Below, piece by piece: positions 1 through 11,477 of a stretch of 64,000 nucleotides of DNA (the stretch's first letter is position 1; every line of letters starts with the position of its first letter). Origin of the DNA: Bryum argenteum (Eukaryota > Streptophyta > Bryopsida > Bryales > Bryaceae); contig CM073330.1 in NCBI GenBank assembly GCA_037043015.1, positions 10,000,512-10,064,511 on the forward strand, read 5' to 3'. The translations under genes were made by a program, and so were the position numbers. The notes beneath the pieces were generated by a model, which did not search any database, was not told the DNA's origin, and worked only from the letters and a program-made list of their open reading frames with translations.

Positions 1-1950
1 AATCACTCAAACATCACAAATTCAAAAAGGCACCTTATCATCATTCACTTTTTCTTAAATTCAAGATTGTCATTCGAGAATATTTAGTTTGCTAAATTTG
101 CACATTTTGACCTCCTTGTAAGATACAATCCTAGTTTTTGCCTTCAAAACATGGGGGACCCTAAGTTTTTGCATGCGCATAATCAACTTAGTTACCTACA
201 TGGAAAAAAATAAAAGCAAAATGTTTGGGATAACAATCATTGACTTACCTTTTGCACCATTGAGAACACACATCTCGTGCAATGCACAAAAAAACTTTTG
301 CTGCAACTTTGAACTTGATCTGACAAATGATAAACATCCGGCAGTCAATTTTGAAAAAATACCTAGAAATAGGGTCAAGTACAAGATCTTACTGTTGGAA
401 GTTTGAAAATAGTAAAAAAATTGTTAGTGACCCTTGGGAGTCTATGGAGGTCAAAATTTGCGGTTTCGAGGTTTCAAGCTCCTGATAACACACGAAAATT
501 CAAGGGTTAACCAACTAGAAGGGACGTGCTATTTCTTGGTCACCTTGCTTTTGAAAGAATTTCTTAGATTTTTCTTCACCAATTTGACGTTATGTATTTC
601 ATGATAATAAAAATTAGGTTGATATATTAGTTGTGAAGATTAAGTTTATCTTTCCAATAAGCTCTCACTTAATCAAGGCAAGTTCATGATTAAACATTTA
701 TGTTGTTTTGACAAACTCCACCAACTTTTAGGCAACAAGCTCAAAATGATGTACTTTATGGTTTATTCCATTGTAATCTTTTCATGTATCCTCAATCAAG
801 TTCGTGAATTCATAACCAATTGATTATTATGGAAGGTGTGCATTTCATCTATTTCAAAATTGCCATTCCAAATATGAATTTTTACTATTTAAAGGTCAAC
901 AAAACTTCATCTTGAGATCTTTGGAAACATTTGAGGTGAGATTTGACGTGAGACATCTCATATAAGGCACTCCTTGATAGCTTATGTGAGTTGGTTGCTG
1001 TATATAAAAACTTCACAAAGTAAATTAATTACAATATGCTTATGTAGTAGATTTTGAAGTTACTCTGAAATAAACATAAGTTGGTATGAAGTTGACTTGA
1101 AAGTCATTAGAGCAAAATCAAGTCAAAGTTAATTAATAGGCAAACCAACATTAATAAAACCAAAATTGATTAGGAGCAAGAAATTTCAAATCTAGGAGTT
1201 CAAAAGAGTGACTAAAACACAAACAAACAAAGTTAGTTACACTATGTATCAAATCATAAAGTATTGTTGATGTATAGAAACCAAATCTTTAAAATATAGT
1301 AAATTAATAGATACAAAAGAAGCAAAAACTACATGCTCGCTATTGGACTAAGTAGACCTAGGTATCTTGGGTTTGGGCATTAAAAATTGATAAGTATCTG
1401 GATTTGGCAAGACTTTGAGGGCAGACAGAGTAGTACTTGTCAGTGGGTTTCAAGTGAGTTGCGTAGAGTCATTGGAACGGCCTGGAAGCTTTTCAGCGAA
1501 GGCTTAGAGATATAGTAGTTTCCTAACTTCTGAGTATCTGAGGTTGGTTCCAGGGTTTGGACTATTGTGAAGGTTTGAGGATCAAAAAAATTAGAGGTTG
1601 AGAAAAGCCCGGTGAGGTTAGAGAAGGGAAGACCTTTTCCTCAAATTGAAAATTCTAGTAACGAGTCTTGTGTAAGACTTTTATCTGGGGAGAGACGTAA
1701 CGGGTTATACTTGGGGAGTTAAATCTTATGTAGATGCCTTTATGGCGATGGGACCTGGGGAGTCAAATTTTACGTTGTGGCTTTAGAACAAGGATCTAGA
1801 CACGACATTTGAAATGGGCAATGCTAGGAGGTTGACCGTTTAAAGTTTTAAGAGGAGAATACTTAAGAAACTGAGTAGGTCAATATTTAAGCAATATTCA
1901 TGCATGAAATACATCATCCAAACAAAAGGATGAAGATAAATGAAAGCCTC
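1..1950. other. AT-rich intergenic DNA, no gene seen
   Basis: I see no coding region, RNA gene or clear repeat here. The last 600 bases are G-richer on the plus strand and may be the decayed downstream part of the copia relic that follows, but I could not recognise reverse transcriptase or an LTR. Confidence 0.5.
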
Positions 1951-1959
1951 AGCAAGACC

Positions 1960-4003
1960 ATTTTGAGAATGCTCATATGAGACATTATTTATAGGTTAAG
2001 AAAATTCTAGTGGAATGTGGCTTTACAATAGTCTTCAATAGAATATAACTTAAATTCTTCTGCATCGTCCATGCGCAAGAATTTGACTAGATATTCCCAA
2101 TAGTAGGTTATGAAATAGAAGACTCCTAAATAGAACCGAGTAGCATCAACGAGAACAAGGAAGTACCTGAAAGGTCCGGATGGAGGATTAATGGGACCTT
2201 AGATGTTACCTTGAAGCGTGCTGAGTGGTGGAGAGAGAGCTCTTAGCTTGCGGCACTTACTACTTTAAAAGCTTAAAGATAGGTTTTCCTTAAGCACATG
2301 CATTGCACCCTCCGAGCTTGTTGGAATCACTTGGACAGACCTCGTAACATGTTAGAACATGTATCATTCGTCTGAACATAGCAACTTCTGGATGTTCTAT
2401 TTTCCAATGGCAAAGTTGGCCCTTGTCAAGTATGGCGAGTGAATATGTTGAATGGTCTTCGTGACCTCTATTGAAGCAAGAGATTGGAATCTCATAGAGA
2501 CCGTTAGCTTCGCACCGTGCAGTAGCTAGGCGCTTATCTCTTTGCCTCACTTTTAGAATCTCCTTACCGTCCTGATCATAGTCAATGCGTGAAGCTTGTA
2601 TGCTCGAAGGTAGCAAAAGCTTTTCAGACTTCAATGTGCTCTCAAGGCAAATACGACATTAGAGCAGATGAGGGTGGAGCCTCTGTAGAGCTTCACTCTT
2701 GTCTTGCTCTTGTCTTGCTCGTAGAAAAGCTCATTTTCCGTATTTTGGTGACTGTGCTGAGCTCACAAGTGGGCCATGCTTCGGAATCAGGTCCCAAAGT
2801 AGTGCGGTCATACTTCTAAATTCCGGAATCATGTCTTGAGAATTCAAAGTAGCATGAATTACACGGGATTGTCTCTGTCAATCAACTATTTAACAAAGTT
2901 ATGTCTCCACTGGATGTCTCCAATCATATATGAGTACCCAAAGACTCTACTATAGTTGATAGTTTTCAGGGTCATAGTCATCAAGAAATGGGGCATCTAA
3001 TTAAGAAGAGTGACTTCCTCTAATCCTTCTGAAGGTCTTGGAGTTATTCATACAACTCCGTATATACCCCGTCCGGCAGTCATGAGTCTTATGTCTTACC
3101 CTGCCACATCTTTAACATAAATTGGATTTACAGTATGGAGTTAGATGCTTTAGGCGACTACACTCTTTGCACTCCCTTCTTCGGCAATCCTTTTTTAAGT
3201 GACCGTCTCCACTATACTTGAAACGTTTGGGAGATACGGACTTAATAGAAGAGCAATGGTCACAGTTATAAGACTTATTGTTTGGTCTTATGTAAGGAGT
3301 TTGATTATCCTTCTGTTAATTAGACTTCCTCCCTCCTTTAGGCCTCCTTGTAGATATTCCCACGCAGTTGGTTTCTTGGGGCGGATTTGCTTTATTATTT
3401 TTAAGCGGCAATTGCTATTACTGTTCAAAGAGTAGGAGAAACTCTATGAACTTGTGGTAAATCTTAACTTTCATAGTTTGGTATATTTGGGCCAGGAATG
3501 CAGACATTGTAAGTTGGCAAAGTTGAGAGATTCTTGTTAATCACCTCTTCCTTGATCTTAGATTTTCCACATAGATGTAGCTCAGATACAATCGTGAACA
3601 ACAGGTTGTTGTAGGATGAGAAATATGCAAACTCATAAATTCTGAGATTTGGCCAATTATTGCAAGCCTTGGGCAAAAAGATAGTCTTGTGATGTTGAAA
3701 CCTTGCCTCTAGTTGCCTTCATAATTCCGTTGGGTCATCAACTTGTAAATAACACAGCTTAAGTGAATCATCAATATGCTTCCGCATAAAAATAAATTCC
3801 GGGCTCTTCTATGTAGTCGTAAAATTTGGTGATATCTGAATTTAGAAAAGTCTATTGAATTTGTGAGAGACACAATATGCTTTGAATTCAACACACCACC
3901 TAAGGAAAATTCTGCTATTGGCCTCTAACTATGGAAAAGTTTGAGGTTGTATGGTCTTGGCTACCTCATTCTCCAACAAGAATTTAGAAGTCGAAGAAGT
4001 CAT
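1960..4003 (-). pseudogene. Decayed Ty1-copia retrotransposon (gag to integrase)
   Basis: Four copia landmarks lie in the right order on the minus strand. Gag starts near 4003 (MTSSTSKFLLENE) and runs through a UBN2-like stretch at 3464-3676 (IVSELHLCGKSKIKEEVI, then LSTLP). A CX2CX4HX4C zinc knuckle near 3070-3120 contains an in-frame stop. A gag pre-integrase segment at 2290-2634 has the ANGLYEIP and CHWKIEHPEV motifs. An integrase stretch at about 2040-2230 includes SGPFRYFLVLVDA. Stops and frame changes separate these pieces, so it cannot encode a working polyprotein. I found no LTR or primer-binding site. The element order is certain; its exact ends are not. Confidence 0.8.
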
Positions 4004-5223
4004 CCTAGTTTTACAACAAAGTCAATAAGAAGATGCTATACTATCAATCAAGAGTAAAACCATGACCGAAGAAATATGACACCAAAAATATAAACTTCTT
4101 ACAGACCATGTAAGGTGGACATGCAATTAATTAAAATAAGCCCTATTGCCAACCTTTGTTGACCAGTAGAAAAGAAAACTTCCTACCAATTAGTAGAAAA
4201 TCAGATAAGGTAGAAGTACCTAAAACCACCAGCACCCCCAATATCAACCTATAGGTCTCCCCAAAACCGCACCTAGCCTGAACTAGCATTGTCAGAACAC
4301 TCAATTCAAACTCACCAATCAAAACAATAAAAAAGCTGGTGGTTTTGGGTCGAATCATGAATGGAAGTTTGTACCAGCTAAGGTGGTTTTTGCATACCCT
4401 ATAGGTTGATTACGGGTCCTGCAGTACTTCAATGTTTGAAAATTTGTATTAATTCATGGGTTTTACAAAAAAATATAAAAAAATTACAAACCTTCCTAAA
4501 AACTATCCTGCCACCCCCAAAAATTTACCCACTATAAATAGACCAGCTACAAATGGGCAAATTTTCTTATGTTGGTGGTTATGGGTACTTCGACCGTAGT
4601 CACTCAAGATAGCAAACAAGGCTATCATTGGATTGAATTATCTAGATGAAGAGTATCCATGCAGGCTTGGGATCAGTGTTTTTTTTTTGGACGAGTGTCA
4701 CCCTTGTTGGCTTAAAGGCAGTAGCCAGTTTTTGGAGGGAGGAAGTCAGATAGGTCAGATTTCTGACAATCTGGCGAAATTTCGCCAGAAAAAAAACCAC
4801 TGCTTGGGATGCTCTGAAATTGGCTATATTGATGAGCAGGGTGCAATTAGACAGCATCATAATAATGGGCAGGATGCTATCAAGAAGGATACATGCCTGG
4901 ACTTGACTGAGTGTGTAACTACCCATACAAGATTGGAATCAATAATCAAGCTCTCAATGGAGGTAGAAACTGACTAATGGATAGACAATTAAAATCCCTC
5001 ATAAACAACTAAAATCCGAGCACAACAAACATGTCGCAGTGATAATGTGATAAAGAAAGACCAAAAACAAGAGAAACTATGAAAATAAGTAGGAAGGAAT
5101 GAGAGACATCCCATGACTTAAAGTTTATATAGGAAGTAGGAACAATTGGTTAGCTTGGGATTTACTCATGACCAAATTTATGGACTACTCAACTTTTTAT
5201 CCTCCTAATTAAGATATATAAAA

Positions 5224-5225
<2 letters not shown>
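4004..5225. other. Intergenic DNA with a short palindrome pair
   Basis: No gene is recognised. At 4755-4768 and 4770-4789 two palindromes lie side by side; the second is a perfect 20-mer, TCTGGCGAAATTTCGCCAGA. The open frame over 4633-4977 has no recognisable domain. Confidence 0.4.

Positions 5226-5313
<88 letters not shown>
5226..5313. repeat. (AT)n microsatellite, 88 bp
   Basis: Uninterrupted alternating TA. It lies at one end of a dispersed repeat (5331-5520, minus orientation) whose second copy at 15700 also ends in a simple tract. Confidence 0.95.
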
Positions 5314-5314
<1 letters not shown>

Positions 5315-5330
5315 CAAAATACTTTGTTCG

Positions 5331-5520
5331 GCGATCCTTTCTACCCACCAACTTACCAACCTACCTGCCTTCTTTTATGGTTTTTTCGATTATGTTAAAA
5401 ATAATAATAATAATAATACGGTCTGATAACTGGTATACACGGAATACTTTTTTGAAAGTACCATGTAAAGATTTTCCCCATCGGGAAGATGAGGACCTTA
5501 CTAGTTCTCTATATAAGTAA
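5331..5520 (-). repeat. Dispersed repeat ending in a microsatellite, copy 1
   Basis: Read on the minus strand this begins ACTAGTAAGGTCC, contains CCGTGTATACCA and GAAGGYAGGTAGGTT-like blocks, and ends in (TA)n. The same blocks occur in the same order at about 15700-16019 on the plus strand, where the end is TATATATATG followed by poly-T. A 3' simple-sequence tail suggests a non-LTR retroelement or SINE, but no polymerase III box was confirmed. Confidence 0.55.
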
Positions 5521-5575
5521 ATAGTTACATGACATAAAGATACGATCCCCTTTGAAGCCCGGTTGCAAGTGGTTA

Positions 5576-6014
5576 GAGCATCTCCACCCTTGCTCCAAGT
5601 GAGGGGCCGCGGAGCGCTGTTGCGGGCCCGGACAGCTTGCACGCCCCCACCGAGACTCGCGTAACGGCTCTATTCGTTGCGGGCTCCTCAAAACAGTTGC
5701 TGCACTCGCTAGTTTGTTGTACTCGTTGAGATTATTGTGAGCCCCATTTTTGGAGGCGATTTGGCCGATTTTATGCTATTTTTGACGATTTAGGATCAGG
5801 TGGATATGGCTGGTCGTGGCCGCGGTGTGTCGGTGGGGCGAATTCGGATGGCAATGAGCTGTCTTCCGAAACTGCAGGAACGCCTTTCTATTTTGTCAGA
5901 CCACAAGTCGCGTGGGGGTGGGGCACAAGTGTTTAACCGCGTCGTAGGATTGTGATGGAGCCGTGGAAACCCAGTATCTGCAGTCTCGCACCTTGCGTAG
6001 GGGTGGAGATGCTC
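5576..6014. mobile_element. Harbinger/Tourist-like MITE, 439 bp
   Basis: Terminal inverted repeats begin GAGCATCTCCACCC at the left and end GGGTGGAGATGCTC at the right. Both ends are flanked by TTA (5573-5575 and 6015-6017), the 3-bp target duplication of PIF/Harbinger elements. The interior is GC-rich and has no coding capacity. TIR and duplication are seen directly; the superfamily is inferred from them. Confidence 0.85.
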
Positions 6015-6423
6015 TTAGTGTAGTGAATACTGCCACTAACGAGTAGTTCACATGTCCGTAAAACTCTTGCGCCGAGTAGGACACTACTTCGATTCATATA
6101 TGTATTTCTCTCAATTGATTATGTACAATAATTAGTTGTTTTTTTTGTTTTTTTTTTCCTCTCTCTTAAATCACTATTTTAGGTCCCTCTACCTTGTGCC
6201 TATCCAAGTACAAAAAACAGTAACATGAAAAAAAACATCAGCATAAAAGGAAAAAACAACAGAGAGAAAAATGATCCAAATAAGAAGGTACATGAACAGT
6301 TGTGTTCTGAGAAAAGAGGGGGTATCCCTCTAGAAATAGAATATTTCACATGCCCAACATAGGCTGCTGCTGCTGCTGCAAAGGAGTGAGAGGTGCACAG
6401 TCCAGTCAGTCCTGTTGACTTAA

Positions 6424-6784
6424 CCCTTAAACGCCTAGCTATACGGATTTGGGCAGCCCAGTATTGGATCAGAGCATCTTTTGCACTTGGGCATCATGAA
6501 TAGTGCACTTTTTGAACTTGGGCATCATGAATGATCCAATCAATGATGAGCTTGCAACCTCCTACAAGTATTGTACAACCCCAACCTACCTACCACAATC
6601 CTTTCAAAGCACAAAATCACTCATACAAATTGTGATTTGAATTCTAAAATTTCACTTTTTGAATGCATCACAAGAAGGTGACCAGTTTGACATTAAAATA
6701 TAAGTGAAAAGTTGAGTACATTGAGAGGTACAGAGGAGATTCTGTTGGAACATGACCCCTCGGGTCACCTTCGGCGTTTAAGGG
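6424..6784. mobile_element. TTAA-flanked MITE, copy 1 (361 bp)
   Basis: The element starts CCCTTAAACGCC and ends GGCGTTTAAGGG, with TTAA immediately outside both ends (6420-6423 and 6785-6788). The interior is nearly the same as the neighbouring copy at 6794-7155. It has no coding capacity. A TTAA target with CCC...GGG ends is the signature of piggyBac; Kolobok elements also use TTAA. Confidence 0.75.
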
Positions 6785-6793
6785 TTAAGTTAA

Positions 6794-7155
6794 CCCTTAA
6801 ACGCCCTTGGGGTCTAAAACGGGCAGCCCAAAATTGGATCACAGCATCTTTTGGACTTGGGCATCATGAATAGTGCACTTTTTGAACTTGGGCATCATGA
6901 ATGGACCAATCAATGATGAGCTTGCAACCTCCTACAAGGTTATGTACCACCCCAACCTACCTACCACAATCCTTTCAAAGCACATAATCATTCATACAAA
7001 TTGTGATTTGAATTGTGAAAATTCACTTTTTGAATGCATCAGAAGAAGGTGACCAGTTTGACATCAAAATATAAGTGAAACGTTGAGTACAATGAGAGCT
7101 ACAGGGAAGATTCTGTTGGAATCAAGCCCCTCGGGCTTGCTCGGGCGTTTAAGGG
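6794..7155. mobile_element. TTAA-flanked MITE, copy 2 (362 bp)
   Basis: This has the same termini and interior as copy 1, from which it is separated by TTAA-G-TTAA. Right-hand TTAA is at 7156-7159. The two copies lie head to tail, so they could reflect a second insertion beside the first or a tandem duplication. Confidence 0.75.
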
Positions 7156-7159
7156 TTAA

Positions 7160-9554
7160 CGCCTACACTAATTAGTCCGGTAGAGGGGCAGGGCAGGGCA
7201 GTGGGTACTTTGTCCCATACTACTACTACTAGTGCTCCATCATGTCAAATGCACTGATTATTTTTTCCACAATAAAGAAATCTTCATCATGCACACATTT
7301 CGATCCGCATGGAAACGTGGCAACATGCACAGACATGCAACTAACCGCTTTACAAGATCGTACCCTCCTACAACCCTCCCCTGCCTGCCTGCCTGCCTTT
7401 GTACCCCCCCCCCTCCCCATCTTCCGCTACTGCTCTTACCCCCCCCCCTTTCCACCTTTTTGATGTGCTCCTCAGCAAAAGTACCATTCTACAATGAAAA
7501 ACTATGTTTTTTTTTTTTTTGTTTGGGTGCTGCCCGTAAGGATAGCACTGTTCTCCTCATCCACCATTCAGGAAATTCAATCCAGGTTCTCCCCTTGAAT
7601 TTCCAAATATGGAAGGGGCTTATAAAAGGGTGTCTGGTAAATTTTTTTGCGTATAAGCCGGTTTGTAGATGTGTTATAAAATATGGATTCCATACCTCTT
7701 TGTGATGTACAGCGCAGAGCTTCAAAGAGTATGAAGACCTTAAACCCTTGAATTGGATCTATTCGGTTAAATTTTTCTAGAATGGGTAATATAATTCATT
7801 TTAAAAGAGTAAAACTTTGAGAATCAATATAACATGTACTTGAAATTGGAAATTGATATGATGAAATGGAGAGAGGCCAAATGAGGAACCTTATTAGTTT
7901 CCCAAAATAGTCAGTTTTCTTATATACACTAGGAAAACCTTACCCTGTTTGTGGTTGAAGGCTTATTGTGAACAACATATGGATCCAAACGAGGTTCTGT
8001 AAATTAGATGTCGTTCCCAACACAACAAACTTCTCGAATGTTACAAAAAATTCCTCTTTTATGGGGAGAATTAAGATCTCAAAATTCGGTATCGACCATA
8101 AAATGGTTGATTGGGCTCCTAGGGGTTAAACTTCCATGGAGAGGCCTCCCTAGGACATGATGGGGGCGTAGACCCTAAATTTCTTTATAATAAATTAACC
8201 TTGAGGGGGTCAATGAAAAAAATAAAAACTTGGGGGCCCCTTGCCCCTGGGGAACCCTGGATTGGAGTTAGTGAGCGGCCACCATTCAGGTGGGGGCATT
8301 TGATCCAGTGTGAAGATTGATTGCTTTGTTACTTTTGGGTGTCTCTTTTAACTTACCCTTGGGTCTCTAGTGTGCTACTTTGGGGCCCTTTTAGGCCAAT
8401 GCTGATCTGGATGGACCAGTTCTAACTCGAATGAGATTATAGCAACATATTTGGCTTCCACTTGCCCAGATCTGCATGAGGGCCCTCTCTTCTTTTATGG
8501 TAGGACCAACGGAATCTGTTTCTTTTCTTTTTTCTGCTCCGTCTGCCCAGCTGCCCCCACCCCCCCCCCCCTTCCTTCTCTGCGCTTCTGACATGTAGCT
8601 CCAGTTCTTTTAGGAAGCTTGGATGTGGCCCTGGATGGGAAAAGGAAAAAAAGGGACCTGGATGGAATGTGGGTTCTTTTCTCATTTGCAGTGAGTAGCT
8701 TAATGTTAACTTGTAATTCAAGTAATTTGTGAGGTGATGGAATGTGGAGATTCGTATGATGTAATGGGGAATGTAAAATTTAGTTGTCTTTGTCGTAGTG
8801 GAAGATTTCATTAGTGTCTCTTTTATCATTAGTTTATCTTGGTATGTGATAAGAAGTACAAAGTAAGTGATGGTGATTGATAGGAGGCGGTGGTTGAAGT
8901 ATATTTATTCTTAAGAAATATGGAGATTTTGAGAAATGAGATTGTGATTCAAGATCTAAGTTACATGTGACTATGAAGGAATGGTTAGTCAAGTAAATGA
9001 TTTCAACAATGAGGTTGTTTCTTATTTTTGGATATCAATATGAAGGACTCCAAAGTTACATGTGAATATGGAGGGATGGCTACTTTTGAGGCACCTTGAC
9101 ATAGTTTGCTTGTGCATCAAGGATGTAAGATATACCCTTTGCATCAAATTAGAACGAAACATTTAACGATGTGTCAAATAGGTGTATTGTTGATGAGATA
9201 ACACCCACTAAATATACACAATTTTTATTATTCACTACATGATCATTCAACCTTTGAAGAACCATCGTGACGAATTGAGCTTCACTTAACACTTCAAAGT
9301 TGAGATGGCCAAAACTTGGGTTATCAATTGGTGGTGTAGTATCTCCCATTCTTGCAACCATTGGCATTGAAGAGTTATCAAAGAGTATTTAACATTTGAA
9401 TATTGTAGAATTTGTACATAGTTCACATTTATGGTTTTGAACATGTAGTGCTTGAAATAATGTGAAAGAATTCCAAATAAGTTGGCAAACTTTTATCCAC
9501 TTTATTGATGGTGGTAGTTCTTGAACAAAACACCTCTAAAAATATGTAAGTTGA
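7160..9554. other. Intergenic DNA with C-runs
   Basis: No gene is recognised. Runs of C occur at about 7406-7450 and 8560-8572, and (CTGC)n-like repeats at 7380-7398. The open frames over these runs (Pro-, Leu- and Gly-rich) look like by-products of base composition. Confidence 0.5.
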
Positions 9555-9690
9555 CCCTTTAAGCCAAGGCGACCACATTTGGTCACCTCGCCATGTAGGC
9601 AAGGGAAGGATTTTTATATTCAAATCTTCTGTTGCATAAATGAAGAGATGGGCAGGGACAACCAAATATGGTCGCCTCGACGTTTAAGGG
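9555..9690. mobile_element. TTAA-type MITE, diverged short copy (136 bp)
   Basis: It starts CCCTTTAAG and ends CGTTTAAGGG. The outer four bases are TTGA at the left and TCAA at the right rather than TTAA. Inner inverted sequence GGCGACCAYATTTGGT is shared by both ends, so the element is nearly all terminal repeat. Confidence 0.5.
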
Positions 9691-9839
9691 TCAAAAGGAA
9701 ATCCTTAATTTGTGTCACAAGCTAATTGTAATAAAATTTAACCACACTAGCTGTACATAAGAAGACCTTCCTTGGTAAGAGCTTGAAAATGAATGCCTTA
9801 CCTCCGTACAACATTTCTACCTTTCTCACCACGGTACGA

Positions 9840-10143
9840 AGAGATATTAATTAGTGTTACATGGAGATTAGTGTAACGGGTAACTTGTGGTACATGACAC
9901 TATTTCTCAACTCTAAATATTAGTGTTCACTTTGGCCACCCATTGCAATCAATGTCCCTGGTCTTTTTTTCAAGCCGCCAATTGCGTCACTTCCAAGTGA
10001 ATTCTTTTACTTGCAAGAAAGAATACACGCTCTCACATTTAGTGTTATGGTTTGACTATTAGTGTTGTAACACTACATGTGACATTTTAGTGTAACGCTT
10101 CGCAATTAACATCTATAACACTAATTATCAACTCTTGTGTAGC
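9840..10143. mobile_element. CACTA-like end with AGTGTTA motifs
   Basis: Several ATTAGTGTTA or AGTGTAAC motifs in both orientations lead to an end reading ACACTAATTATCAACTCT followed by TGTGTAG at 10142. Nearly the same end occurs at 27885-27933, where it closes with the canonical TAGTG. Clustered subterminal motifs and a TAGTG end are typical of CACTA/EnSpm elements. The left terminus was not found. Confidence 0.5.
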
Positions 10144-10346
10144 AAAAAAGTGGCTTGAGAACACTAGGCACTATACCAATGAGTACATCACACAAGCCCA
10201 AGGTGAGCAGTGTGAAACGCCTCATTTGCATTAAATTCGATTCATTGATATAGTACCTGGTGTTCTCAATCCACTTTTCTACTAGTGTTATATCCTCCAT
10301 GTCTGCCAAAGGAAACATGATGAAAACGAAGGTACCAAGAGGGGGG

Positions 10347-10450
10347 AGCAGAAGTAGCCAAAGCATCTGAGATCTACAGGTGGCCCACATTCAAGCTAGC
10401 AGAAGTAGCCAAAGCATCTGAGATCTACAGGTGGCCCACATTCAAGCTAG
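10347..10450. repeat. Perfect 51-bp tandem duplication
   Basis: A 51-bp unit beginning AGCAGAAGTAGCC occurs twice head to tail with no mismatch seen by eye, so the duplication is recent. It lies 1 kb beyond the 3' end of the WRC gene. Confidence 0.9.
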
Positions 10451-11477
10451 TCCGAACACTCGTAATGTCGTCATTCCACAGATCTCCAGAATTTTCTTCT
10501 GCAATATCACAGGCCCAGGACTGCTCATGCAAGACTTGGACACAGCATAAATATATTACATATATATCTAATATCAAAGCCAAGAGTATAAAGACATGGT
10601 CATGGCCATGAGCACCATTGCCTTGTTTTCGTTACTTTTGACTAATAAGTCCAACCCCACCCCCTCCCTTCAATCGATGATGCAAGTGCATCCATGCTCA
10701 TATGCAACCACCATGCAAACTGACAGCAAGTCACTTGGTGTTTCAGTTTTTTGATCCTCGCGAAAGATCATGATTCATGTGCAACTGCCCTAAAACACAA
10801 TTAGTAAGAGCACGGAATATTAATAATAATAGTAATATATAATGTTTTTGTGGCCATGATACAAAGTAGACATTGTCCAAAAACGACACCCCCACAAGTT
10901 GGGATGATAAAGTACACCATACTCTATTTAGAGTAGGTAGGTAATGTAAAAACGATGGCATGGCTAACCATCAGCGTTCGGGAGCTCCAATATTAACACA
11001 TAGTTTAATTATTTTTATAACTCTTCCTATAATGAAGCTATAATAATAATAATAAAGCGGCCAGACTAGGAAAAAGTCAGTCATACTTGGGAGCCGAGTG
11101 AACATTCCATTCTTTCCCAACAGGCAAAAGGCGCTGTTAGAGAAAGAGATTGGTGGTTTTGGGATTCTCCATGGTGATTCTTCGGAAGATGGAATATTGT
11201 GGCAATAACCATCTGCATGGTCACATCCGGTCACTACGAAAGTCATTATTGATGAAGTAGTAGCATGCTACGAGGAAGCCAGTGAAAAGAAGGTCAGGTC
11301 AAGGATAAGCAGATACCTTTGCAAAACTACAAAGTTCACGCATCCTGTTGGTTTTTTCTGTTTCTTCTTCGTCATCTGTTTCCAGCAGCAAGCATTCATG
11401 CATGGCACCTCGCACCATCATCAAAGAGCGGGTGATCGATTTTTGAGGGCGCTCGGTGATAGTGAGATATGGAGGTC
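10451..11477. other. 3' flank of the WRC gene
   Basis: This probably includes the 3' UTR of the minus-strand gene ending at 11478. An ATA/ATT trinucleotide run is present near 11041-11055. No other gene is recognised, and the polyadenylation site is not defined. Confidence 0.4.

Noticed and set aside
7232-7705. 157-codon plus-strand frame
   Set aside because: It depends on Pro and Leu codons from C-runs and Phe from a T-run, with no recognisable domain.
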